NCBI GenBank assembly: GCA_033852095.1 | Contig: JAWSVD010000049.1 | Coordinates: 52,871 to 116,870 of the forward strand | Length of the DNA stretch: 64,000 bases | Direction: 5' to 3' | Source of the DNA: CALCKW01 sp033852095 | GTDB taxonomy: Bacteria > Pseudomonadota > Gammaproteobacteria > CALCKW01 | Part shown: positions 43,632 through 51,324 of the stretch, one piece after another | Numbering within the stretch: the stretch's first letter is position 1 | How the letters are laid out: the number at the start of each line of letters is the position of its first letter | Position numbers and translations under genes: made by a program | The notes under the pieces: generated by a model | What the model was told of the DNA's origin: nothing | Database searches by the model: none | Seen by the model: only the letters and a program-made list of their open reading frames with translations

Positions 43632-44605
43632 GTATCAATCCTCTGATGTAAAACACTTGGCTGCCAGGCTTGCATCAGCCCGACCGCAGAATCTATTAAG
43701 GTTGCGTGATCGTCGAAGGGATTCAAGAAGTGCGCACCCGGCCAACGGCGTAGCCAGGTGTATTGCCGCTTCGCCAACTGGCGCGTGGCGATCACGCCCA
43801 AATCACGCGCCTCGGCCAACGTGCACTCACCGTTGAGGTGGGACAGCACCTGGCGGTAGCCGACGCTGCGCATGGCAGACAGAGACGGCGTTATCTGCGG
43901 CAGCTCGCGCAGCTCGGCGACTTCCTCCACCAGGCCGGCCGCCAACATGGCATCGAAGCGGTACTCGATGCGCCGATGCAGCACAGCGCGCGGCTCAGGC
44001 CACAGGGCCAGCGGCAGCACATCGAGCGGCAACACCGGCTTGATCGGTGTGCCCTGCCAGTCACTCAGGCGCCGCCCCGTATCATGCCAGACTTCGAGCG
44101 CTCTCAAGGTGCGCTGGGTGTCCCCGGCCTCGGTGCGCTCGGCAATGATGGGGTCAACAGCCCCGAGTTCTTCGCGCAATAGCGCCAAGCCTTCCTGCTC
44201 CAGCCGCTGCTGCAACATCTGCCGCGTCTCGGGGTCGCTGGTGGGCAGATCACTCATGCCAAACTGTAGCGCTTTGAAATACATCATCGACCCCCCGACC
44301 AGGACCGGCAGGCGCCCCTCTGTCCGCGCATCACGAATCAAGGCAGCCGCGTCCTGGCAGAACTCACCCACGGTGTAGGCCTGCCAGGGCTCGCGGATGT
44401 CCAGCAGCGCATGCGGCGCCCGCGCCAGCTCTTCTGCGTCTGGCTTGGCCGCCCCGACGTTGAGCCGGAGGTACACCTGCACTGAGTCGACATTGATCAA
44501 TGAGCAGCGGTAGCGCTCGGCGAGCGCTATCGCAAGCGCGGTTTTGCCCGACGCAGTGGGCCCCATGATAAAAACGGCTGGCAAAGCTTCGCTCACAGTA
44601 TTCAT
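43628..44605 (-). CDS. miaA: tRNA dimethylallyltransferase
   Basis: MiaA adds a dimethylallyl group to A37 of tRNAs reading UNN codons. The 325-residue protein has P-loop GPTASGKT (15-22), then INVDSVQVYLRLNVGAAKPDAEE and LDIREPWQAYTVGEF. VGGSMMYFKALQFGMSDLP and SVGYRQVLSHLNGE with RQLAKRQYTWLRRWPG complete the family pattern. It overlaps mutL upstream and cysM downstream by four bases each. Confidence 0.97.
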   Translation of the reverse strand: MNTVSEALPAVFIMGPTASGKTALAIALAERYRCSLINVDSVQVYLRLNVGAAKPDAEELARAPHALLDIREPWQAYTVGEFCQDAAALIRDARTEGRLPVLVGGSMMYFKALQFGMSDLPTSDPETRQMLQQRLEQEGLALLREELGAVDPIIAERTEAGDTQRTLRALEVWHDTGRRLSDWQGTPIKPVLPLDVLPLALWPEPRAVLHRRIEYRFDAMLAAGLVEEVAELRELPQITPSLSAMRSVGYRQVLSHLNGECTLAEARDLGVIATRQLAKRQYTWLRRWPGAHFLNPFDDHATLIDSAVGLMQAWQPSVLHQRIDT

Positions 44606-46485
44606 TGCCCCCGCATGAACAGCTTGTCGAGATCACGTGTCTGCAATTTCACCCAGGTGGGTCGCCCGTGGTTGCATTGATTGGAGCGCTCTGTGGCCTC
44701 CATGTCACGCAGCAAGGCATTCATCTCGGACACCCCCAGCTGGCGATTCGCGCGCACCGAACCATGACAAGCCATGCTGCTCAGCACTTCGTCGGTGCAC
44801 TCTTGTATACGCCCACTCTCGCCCAGCTCGGTCAGGTCGGCCAGCACATCGCGCAGCAATTGCTCGCTGTCTGCGCTGCGCAGCAATACCGGCACCTGAC
44901 GCACCACAATCGCCTCCGGCCCTGCGCGGTCGAGTTCGAAGCCCACCCGCTGAAACACGTCCTGGTGCGTCTCCACCAGGTCAGCCTCTGCCCTGGCAAC
45001 CGACAGACTCAGCGGCACCAGCAAAGGCTGTGCGCGAACACCCTGCTGTGCGTACTGCTCCTTGAGCCGCTCATAGGTGATGCGCTCGTGCGCTGCGTGC
45101 ATGTCCACCAGGACCACCCCATCGGGGGTCTGACTGAGGATAAACACGCCGTGAATCTGCGCCAGGGCATAACCCAAGGGCGGCGCTTCAGCCGCCGCAT
45201 CCGCTGACATCGTTTGACCCGCCCCCTCCCCACCACTGGCTGCTGGGCTCTCCGGCGCCAACAGGGCTGAATAACTGCTACTGCTCTCCGCGATCAAATT
45301 GCGCAACGGCTGCTGGTGCGATGGCATGGGCCGGCTCTGCATGCCCGCACCCGCGCGCGGCACTTGCAACCCGCGCGCCTGGGCGTGAGCCGAGAACTCA
45401 TCAACCGGCGATTCTATCTCGCCCGTCTCAGGGGAGGCATTGAGTGCCTGCGCAAACCCTGGCCCCTCCGCCAGCGCCGCACCGCCCGGGCGCAACGCAG
45501 ACATGGCACCCTGCAAGGATCGCCGCACAAAATCATAGACCCCGCGGCCGTCACGAAAGCGCACCTCGGTCTTCGCCGGGTGCACGTTGACATCGACGCC
45601 GCGCGGGTCCATCTCCAGAAACAAGACAAAGGCGGGAAAGCGGTCGTGGTAGAGCACATCGGCGTAGGCGCGCTTGACCGCATGAGCCAAGGACTTGTCC
45701 TTGACCAGGCGGCCGTTGACGAAGAAATACTGCATGTCCCCCTGGCTGCGCGAGAAGCTCGGCTGTGCGATCCAGCCGCGCAAGCGCCAGCCGGCGTCTT
45801 CCTGATCGATCTCAAAGGCGTTCTCAGCGAAAGCCTTACCGAGCACGTCGCGCACCCTGGCGGCTTCGGTGCCCTTCTGCGCCGCGCGCCAGTGCAGTGT
45901 CGGTTTGGCGTTGTGGCTGAGCTTAAAGCCGACGTGTGGCCGCGCCAATGCCAGGCGCTTGACCACCTGCTCGATGTAGCCAAATTCCGTGCGTTCGCGC
46001 TTGAGGAACTTGCGGCGCGCCGGCACGTTAAAGAACAGGTCCAAGACCTCGACCGTAGTGCCCTGCGGGTGGGCCGCGGGCTGCGCCTCTGTGGGCGCGC
46101 CGGCGGTGTCGCAGACCACTTGCCAAGCCTGATCCGCGTCGACGGCCAGAGAGGTCAAGGTCAGTCTTGAGACCGAGGAAATACTGGGCAGCGCTTCACC
46201 TCTAAAACCCAAGGAGGAGACACTGTGCAAATCGTCGTGGGAGGAAATCTTACTGGTGGCGTGGCGCTCGAGCGCGAGCGGCAGTTGATCGACCGGGATA
46301 CCGTGGCCGTTGTCGCGGATGCGCACCCGGCGCACACCGCCCAGCTCCACATCAATTTGCAGTTCGGTGGCGCCGGCGTCGAGGGCGTTTTCCATCAACT
46401 CTTTCACCAGCGAGGCGGGTCGCTCGATGACCTCGCCCGCGGCGATTTGGTTGATGAGTTGTTCGGGCAGTCTTTGTATAGGCAT
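44602..46485 (-). CDS. mutL: DNA mismatch repair protein MutL, endonuclease-type motif
   Basis: MutL couples MutS to strand removal. The 627-residue protein has the GHKL ATPase motifs ENALDAGATELQID, RDNGHGIPVDQL and GFRGEALPSISSVSRL, then a linker rich in Ser/Pro/Gly. In the C-terminal domain DMHAAHERITYE (Asp461) corresponds to the metal-binding endonuclease motif DQHA-x2-E-x4-E with Met for Gln. This suggests a MutH-independent nicking MutL as in Pseudomonas. ATG 46524 is in frame but ATG 46485 (MPIQRLPEQLINQIAAGEVIERP) is the family start. It overlaps miaA by four bases. Confidence 0.97.
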   Translation of the reverse strand: MPIQRLPEQLINQIAAGEVIERPASLVKELMENALDAGATELQIDVELGGVRRVRIRDNGHGIPVDQLPLALERHATSKISSHDDLHSVSSLGFRGEALPSISSVSRLTLTSLAVDADQAWQVVCDTAGAPTEAQPAAHPQGTTVEVLDLFFNVPARRKFLKRERTEFGYIEQVVKRLALARPHVGFKLSHNAKPTLHWRAAQKGTEAARVRDVLGKAFAENAFEIDQEDAGWRLRGWIAQPSFSRSQGDMQYFFVNGRLVKDKSLAHAVKRAYADVLYHDRFPAFVLFLEMDPRGVDVNVHPAKTEVRFRDGRGVYDFVRRSLQGAMSALRPGGAALAEGPGFAQALNASPETGEIESPVDEFSAHAQARGLQVPRAGAGMQSRPMPSHQQPLRNLIAESSSSYSALLAPESPAASGGEGAGQTMSADAAAEAPPLGYALAQIHGVFILSQTPDGVVLVDMHAAHERITYERLKEQYAQQGVRAQPLLVPLSLSVARAEADLVETHQDVFQRVGFELDRAGPEAIVVRQVPVLLRSADSEQLLRDVLADLTELGESGRIQECTDEVLSSMACHGSVRANRQLGVSEMNALLRDMEATERSNQCNHGRPTWVKLQTRDLDKLFMRGQ

Positions 46486-46572
46486 AACAACGCATTGTGC
46501 CATGCTGCAGGGCACCGCGCCCACTCAAATAGCGGGCAAATTCACCCGTTCATTGCGCGAGCGCCGAGCGAT

Positions 46573-47820
46573 TCAGTCAGCCGAAGCGATGATGTTGCCG
46601 CCACCGCGGTATTTGGTGTAGTAGTGCGTGCCATAGGGCGCGTTGTTGATGAAGTACTCGATAATACCGTCGCGCAAAGAAGAGGCAAATCGCTCCTGGT
46701 AAGAGGATGTGCTCAGGCGCTGCTCTTCTTTGGGGTTGCTGATGAAAGCCATCTCCACCAAAACCGAGGGAACATCCGGCGATTTCAGCACCACAAATCC
46801 GGCGTGTTCGACCGACTTCTTGTGCAGTTTATTGACCTTGCCCACGTGCTTGAGGATACGGCTTGCCGCGTCCTGCGCCAGCTCGCGCGAAGCGCCCTGG
46901 GACAAGTCGAGAATTATTCGGCGCAGTGCGTCGTCCTCACCGATGCCCAAACCGCCCACTTTGTTCTCTTTGGCTGCGAGGAATTTCGCCGCCGCGGAGC
47001 TCGCGCTCTTGGTCGAGAGCACGTACACAGAAGAGCCAGAGGCACGCTCATCTTCAAAGGCGTCAGCGTGCAGGGAGATCATCAGATCGGCCTTGGCCCC
47101 CCGCGTGATCGAGACGCGCTTGGACAGTGAGACAAATTCATCGCCCCCGCGCACCAGCACAGGCGTGATGTCGGGCGTGCCCTCTAACAAACGCGCCAGG
47201 CGCTTGGCCATGTTCAAGGTGATGTCTTTTTCCAGGCTGGAACGAGCTCCCAGCGCACCGGGGTCTTTGCCGCCGTGTCCCGCGTCTATGGCGACAATCA
47301 CATTCGGCGAGCGCGACACAGTCTGCACCGGTCGACGCTTGCGCTTCACCGGCTGCGACGCGGGCTTCGGCTCGACTCGGGCAACTGGCTCGCGCAACTG
47401 CAGGTCCAAAACAATGCGGTGATTGTTGTTGGCCATCGGTTTGAGGTAGCGGGTCTCCGCCTCTGACACCCCGTAGGTCTCAAAGACCAAACGCAGGCTG
47501 CCGTCCTTGCGCTTACCACCGCGCACCGAGCGCACGATGGGATCGTCGCCAAAATCCTCGGGCATCGCCGCGTGTTTGTCGGTGTGCGGGATGTCCACAA
47601 CAAAGCGCGGTGGGTTATCCAGGGTGAAATTCTTGATGCGCACCGCGGAATCCAAATCCAGCACCAGGCGCGTGTGGCCCTGGTGCGTGCCATAACGCAC
47701 GCCCAACAGCTTGGCGTCGGCGGCCGCCGCCACACCGCTCAGGGCTTGCAGCACAGCCAGGACACCGGCCGAGACGGAAGATTTCAATAATCGCCGTCGA
47801 AAAATTTTGCTGTCGCGCAT
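46573..47820 (-). CDS. amiC: N-acetylmuramoyl-L-alanine amidase with Tat signal and AMIN domain
   Basis: A periplasmic zinc amidase that cleaves septal peptidoglycan during daughter-cell separation. The 415-residue precursor starts MRDSKIFRRRLLKSS, a twin-arginine motif (RRRLLK) followed by a hydrophobic stretch ending AAAAD. An AMIN domain follows (RYGTHQGHTRLVLDLDSAVR). The amidase_3 domain has IDAGHGGKDPGALG, SLHADAF and the late FVVLKSPDVPSVLVEMAFISNP with its catalytic Glu. ATG 47820 was chosen over ATG 47853 because the Tat signal begins there. The AmiB/AmiC assignment is uncertain: synteny with mutL suggests AmiB and the Tat signal suggests AmiC. Confidence 0.93.
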   Translation of the reverse strand: MRDSKIFRRRLLKSSVSAGVLAVLQALSGVAAAADAKLLGVRYGTHQGHTRLVLDLDSAVRIKNFTLDNPPRFVVDIPHTDKHAAMPEDFGDDPIVRSVRGGKRKDGSLRLVFETYGVSEAETRYLKPMANNNHRIVLDLQLREPVARVEPKPASQPVKRKRRPVQTVSRSPNVIVAIDAGHGGKDPGALGARSSLEKDITLNMAKRLARLLEGTPDITPVLVRGGDEFVSLSKRVSITRGAKADLMISLHADAFEDERASGSSVYVLSTKSASSAAAKFLAAKENKVGGLGIGEDDALRRIILDLSQGASRELAQDAASRILKHVGKVNKLHKKSVEHAGFVVLKSPDVPSVLVEMAFISNPKEEQRLSTSSYQERFASSLRDGIIEYFINNAPYGTHYYTKYRGGGNIIASAD

Positions 47821-48022
47821 GGTCTCAACCAGGATAGCGCAGGGATCCGGCACCTCAACGGCCCAGACCTCTACTGACTCAATCTAATTAACCGCAGTGA
47901 ACCCTGTCTTTCTACGCCAAGACAGCGCTCACAAACACAGGTATGCACCCGTGTGTTTCCGGCTCGAAACTTTTGTTACTGACTAAGGAGTAAAGTAGCT
48001 CTTGGCGAATATACAAGGAGTT

Positions 48023-48475
48023 TTATTTGACACGATGGAAATGTCGGCACTCAGCCACGCGTTGATCGCCTTTGTAGGCCAAAATAATTTGCCAATCGGG
48101 CGCCGGCAACACCCCATCACCGACCTTCGGCCACTCGATAAGCCAGACCGCGGGCTCATCCAGCAGATCCTCGAGCCCGAGATAGTAGAGCTCTTCGGGG
48201 TCACCCAGGCGGTACAGATCCAGGTGGTGCACCTGCCCCCGCGCCGTCGAGTAGCTCTCGATCAAGGTGTAGGTCGGGCTGCGCACCGGGCCGGTCACGC
48301 CCCAGGAGCGCAACAAGCCGCGGGCGAAGGTCGACTTGCCCGCGCCCAGATCACCCTCGAGGTGGACCACGGTGGGCGCGCGAAAGCGCGCACCCAGCTC
48401 AGCCCCCAGTGCCTCGGTCGCCGACTGATCGGCAAGCGACCGTGTCTCGTGCACCGCCAACAGACGCTCGACCAA
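48023..48475 (-). CDS. tsaE: tRNA threonylcarbamoyladenosine biosynthesis ATPase TsaE
   Basis: TsaE is the ATPase of the TsaBDE complex that makes t6A37 in tRNAs reading ANN codons. The 150-residue protein has P-loop GDLGAGKST (41-49), then VRSPTYTLIESYSTARGQVHHLDLYRLGDPEEL and LIEWPKVGDGVLP. It lies 11 bases after the sppA stop and about 200 bases before the amidase, on the same strand. The tsaE-amidase-mutL-miaA order is widely conserved. Confidence 0.96.
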   Translation of the reverse strand: MVERLLAVHETRSLADQSATEALGAELGARFRAPTVVHLEGDLGAGKSTFARGLLRSWGVTGPVRSPTYTLIESYSTARGQVHHLDLYRLGDPEELYYLGLEDLLDEPAVWLIEWPKVGDGVLPAPDWQIILAYKGDQRVAECRHFHRVK

Positions 48476-48486
48476 GACTGCCTCCT

Positions 48487-49464
48487 CTATTTGAACAGCT
48501 GACCATTGCCGATCAAATCAGCTTTGATGGACTGGTAAAAAGACACCCCCACCTGACTGGCCAATTGGTCGATCAGGCTCTGCTGGGGACCGTACTCACG
48601 CAGCTCCTCAAAACCGACGATTTCCCGTGCCACATAATACTCGTCACCGGTGCCGTCGGCCAAGCCGAGCTCGATCGCCTGAGCGCCTGTCCAGAATTTC
48701 CCGCTGAATGTTTGATCGTCTTCTTTCAGCCGGTCGCCCCGCCCTGCCCGCACCACAGACTTGAACTGCTCGTGGATGTCGGCAACCAAGGTGCGCATGT
48801 GTTCGACGTCGGATTCACGCGACGGTGAAAAGGGATCGAGCATGCCTTTGTTCTCGCCGGCGGTGATCATGCGGCGCTCCACACCCAGTTTCTCCATGGT
48901 GCCTACAAAACCAAAACCATTGGTCACCACACCGATAGAACCTACAATGCTGGCTTTATCCACGTAGATCTCGTCGGCGGCAGACGCGATGTAATAACCG
49001 CCCGACGCGGCCACATCGTGCACCACGGCATAGAGTTTTTTGTCTGGGTACTCGCCGCGCAGGCGCTTGATCTCATCGTAGATGATGCCAGACTGCACCG
49101 GGCTGCCGCCCGGGCTGTTGATGCGCAAGATAATTGCCTTGGCCGTCTCTTCTTCGAAGGCATCGCGCAAAGACGGCAACACCGACTGAGATGAAATACC
49201 GTCACCGTCGATCGCGATGGTGCCGGACAAGACCAACATGGCCGTGTGCTCCTCGGTCTCCGCGCCCGAGGGGAAGAGATGCTGACGAAACGCCATCAAG
49301 GTCACGAATGCGATGTAGCCGACCAATAAAAAGCGAAAGAATAAGCTCCAGCGTCGCGCACGGCGCTGCTCCACCAGGGCGCCATTGGCAAGCTTTTCAA
49401 TCGTTTGCCGCTCCCAGCTCTCACTGTCGGCGGAGGAAGGTTGCTGCGGGTTCAATTCACTCAT
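48487..49464 (-). CDS. sppA: Signal peptide peptidase SppA (36K type)
   Basis: An inner-membrane serine protease that degrades cleaved signal peptides. The 325-residue short form has one N-terminal transmembrane helix (SLFFRFLLVGYIAFVTLMAF) after a basic stretch RRARRW. The nucleophile Ser lies in VHDVAASGGYYIASAADEI and the general-base Lys in YVDKASIVGSIGVV, the Ser/Lys pair of the family. LRINSPGGSPVQSG forms the oxyanion region. ATG 49509 is in frame, but ATG 49464 (MSELNPQQPSSA) is closer to the usual N-terminal length. It precedes tsaE directly and follows rluC at 274 bases. Confidence 0.95.
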   Translation of the reverse strand: MSELNPQQPSSADSESWERQTIEKLANGALVEQRRARRWSLFFRFLLVGYIAFVTLMAFRQHLFPSGAETEEHTAMLVLSGTIAIDGDGISSQSVLPSLRDAFEEETAKAIILRINSPGGSPVQSGIIYDEIKRLRGEYPDKKLYAVVHDVAASGGYYIASAADEIYVDKASIVGSIGVVTNGFGFVGTMEKLGVERRMITAGENKGMLDPFSPSRESDVEHMRTLVADIHEQFKSVVRAGRGDRLKEDDQTFSGKFWTGAQAIELGLADGTGDEYYVAREIVGFEELREYGPQQSLIDQLASQVGVSFYQSIKADLIGNGQLFK

Positions 49465-49738
49465 GTGGGGCTCTCGTGGTCCTGTGTTGACGGCGCAATC
49501 ACTGCGCACGCCTAAAGATAGATACTTAATAGAGTACTGACAGAAGAATCACAGACCATGCCACTGCAACGAGCGACTGAGAGTTATTTGAGAGGCGCGG
49601 GATTTATATCGTAAGCAATTGATTGTTAAAGTAAATAATCACTTAAAAAACGGCAACAACCCCGGCGAGCACAGCGGGAGCCATAACCCATATTTTGTCC
49701 CCGCCAATAAAACCGGCCCTAACAGCCGTCAATTTGAC

Positions 49739-50707
49739 TCAACGGGGAGCGATGTCGGTCTGCAGCGCTTGCGCCCAATCATCCGGGACCGGCACAAACC
49801 ACTCACGGTGCCCCTGCCAATTCAAGACCAGATGCTGCGCGTGCAGATACATGCGCTTGTGGCCCGCGCGGGCAAAGGCCTTGTTCAGCTGGCGGTCCCC
49901 ATACTTGTCGTCGCCGAGCACCGGGTGGCCCTCTTCCAAGGTGTGCACCCGTATCTGGTGGGTGCGGCCCGTCTCGATGCGCACTTCCACTTGGCTGCAG
50001 TGCCGCCCCCGTTTGACCAATCGCACATGACTGACCGCGCGCTTGCCGCCCTCGCCGCTGCTGGTGACACGCTCGCCACCGCGCATTTGATTTTTGTTCA
50101 AGTAGGAGACCACAGTCTTTTCGCCGCGCGGCCAAGCACCGGCGAGCAGTGCAGCGTATCGCTTCTCCACGGCACGGGCCTTCCAGGCAGCCTGCAGCCC
50201 ACGCACTGCACCGGCGTGCTTTCCCAGCACCAAACAACCGCTGGTGTCGCGGTCGAGGCGGTGCGCGAGGTCGAATTCGGCGCTGGCGCCGCGCGACTGG
50301 CGCAGCGCTTCCACCACGCCAAAGGCGACCGAGGTGCCCTTGTGCACCGCGATGCCGGCGGGCTTGTTGAGCAAGATCAAGTCGTCGTCCTCAAAGACAA
50401 TGGCCGATTCGAGCTGCTCTATTAAGGTGTCCGGCACCCGCACCGGGGCACTCTCTTCGCGCGCTTCCACGGGCGGGATACGGACCTTGTCCCCGGCCTC
50501 CAGCCGGCGGTCTGGTTTGGCCCGGCCGCCGTTGACCCGCACCTGCCCCTTGCGACATAACTTATAAACCACACCCCGTGGCACGCCCTTCAGCTCACGC
50601 AATAGAAAGTTATCCAAACGCTGGCCGGCGAGGCCTTCGCTGACCTCTGCTATCCGCACCGCGGTACGCGCTGGCACTGCACTTTCATTCAGGGGAAGTT
50701 CAGACAA
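49739..50707 (-). CDS. rluC: 23S rRNA pseudouridine synthase RluC
   Basis: RluC makes pseudouridines 955, 2504 and 2580 in 23S rRNA. The 322-residue protein has an S4 RNA-binding domain (GQRLDNFLLRELKGVPRGVVYKLCRKGQVRVNGGR). The catalytic motif is HRLDRDTSGCLVLGK, where the second Asp is the nucleophile. ETGRTHQIRVHTLEEGHPVLGDDKYGD follows. The only suitable start is TTG at 50707 with TAGGA about eight bases upstream. It is divergent from rne, the conserved arrangement in gammaproteobacteria. Confidence 0.96.
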   Translation of the reverse strand: MSELPLNESAVPARTAVRIAEVSEGLAGQRLDNFLLRELKGVPRGVVYKLCRKGQVRVNGGRAKPDRRLEAGDKVRIPPVEAREESAPVRVPDTLIEQLESAIVFEDDDLILLNKPAGIAVHKGTSVAFGVVEALRQSRGASAEFDLAHRLDRDTSGCLVLGKHAGAVRGLQAAWKARAVEKRYAALLAGAWPRGEKTVVSYLNKNQMRGGERVTSSGEGGKRAVSHVRLVKRGRHCSQVEVRIETGRTHQIRVHTLEEGHPVLGDDKYGDRQLNKAFARAGHKRMYLHAQHLVLNWQGHREWFVPVPDDWAQALQTDIAPR

Positions 50708-50724
50708 TTGCTAGATCCTAGGAA

Positions 50725-50744
50725 ACGGTGGTATATTCTACCGT
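50725..50744. promoter_or_regulatory. Near-perfect palindrome at the rluC/rne divergent promoter
   Basis: ACGGT and ACCGT flank a GTATATTC-like centre, giving a 20-base dyad with only one mismatched pair. It covers the TATATT -10 of the plus strand and the TATACC sequence of the minus strand. It may be an operator or simply overlapping divergent -10 elements. Confidence 0.4.
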
Positions 50745-50846
50745 CTTGCACAGGTCAGCAGGTGGACGCGACCGCGTCAATCTGATTTATTTCGCTTTAA
50801 TTTCTCTTTCCTTGAGTATTTGGCAAGCAAGCTGCGTAGCCTTTTT

Positions 50847-50880
50847 GGTCAAGTTTAATGCAGCGGCTTCAAACTTGACC
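50847..50880 (+). other. Ten-pair hairpin in the rne leader
   Basis: GGTCAAGTTT (50847-50856) and AAACTTGACC (50871-50880) are perfect reverse complements around a 14-base loop. It lies within the rne leader and is a candidate for the hairpin through which RNase E senses its own transcript. Confidence 0.6.
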
Positions 50881-51046
50881 TATTGTGAGATGTAGAGACT
50901 GTGGCGACAGTCACTCGCAGCCCCATCGCATTCGCAAAGTAATACTACGCCGAGATCCCAGATTTCCACTGCGTGGAATTCAACAGATGATCTGCGGTGC
51001 GCGAATTGAGCACAAGGCGCGAGACCTCACACGCCACAACCCTCGA

Positions 51047-51069
51047 TTTTGACCAGAGTTTTGACCAGA
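51047..51069 (+). repeat. Tandem 11-base direct repeat in the rne leader
   Basis: TTTTGACCAGA occurs at 51047-51057 and again at 51059-51069 with one base between. No further copy was noticed. It could be two binding sites for an RNA-binding protein or small RNA, or a local duplication. Confidence 0.6.
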
Positions 51070-51324
51070 CGAAAATTGATCTGTCTTCTCAATACGACGT
51101 CGATTTTCGAATGAATTGCGGTCCGAGCGAGCCCATTGGCGCCGGACATTAAAATGACAAAAAATATACCGCACTGGATACTGGCATGTTGCCTACACAG
51201 TTATTCAACACGCATTGCTACACCGCTACCGCGATAATCGCGTGGCCGTTGGCGTTGCGAGCACTGCGCTCTCCATTGACGAGCGCGTGCCAAGCCCCTG
51301 TGCGGGCTACCTCGGAATACCCCC

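Larger units (their letters stand above)
50708..51324 (+). promoter_or_regulatory. Long structured 5' leader of rne and divergent rluC/rne promoter
   Basis: These 617 bases carry no gene. At the rluC end TATATT (50732-50737) with TTGCTA (50708-50713) is a plausible rne promoter. Structure visible downstream includes a ten-pair hairpin (50847-50880), a six-pair hairpin GACTGT-GGCG-ACAGTC (50897-50912) and an 11-base tandem repeat (51047-51069). In E. coli the rne leader is long and folded so that RNase E can feed back on its own mRNA. The same role is inferred here. The CGGA before the rne ATG is a weak ribosome binding site. Confidence 0.65.

Noticed and set aside
50899..50910. CTGT-GGCG-ACAG as a LexA box in the rne leader
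   Set aside because: The spacer is four bases, not eight; it fits an RNA hairpin with GGCG loop better.
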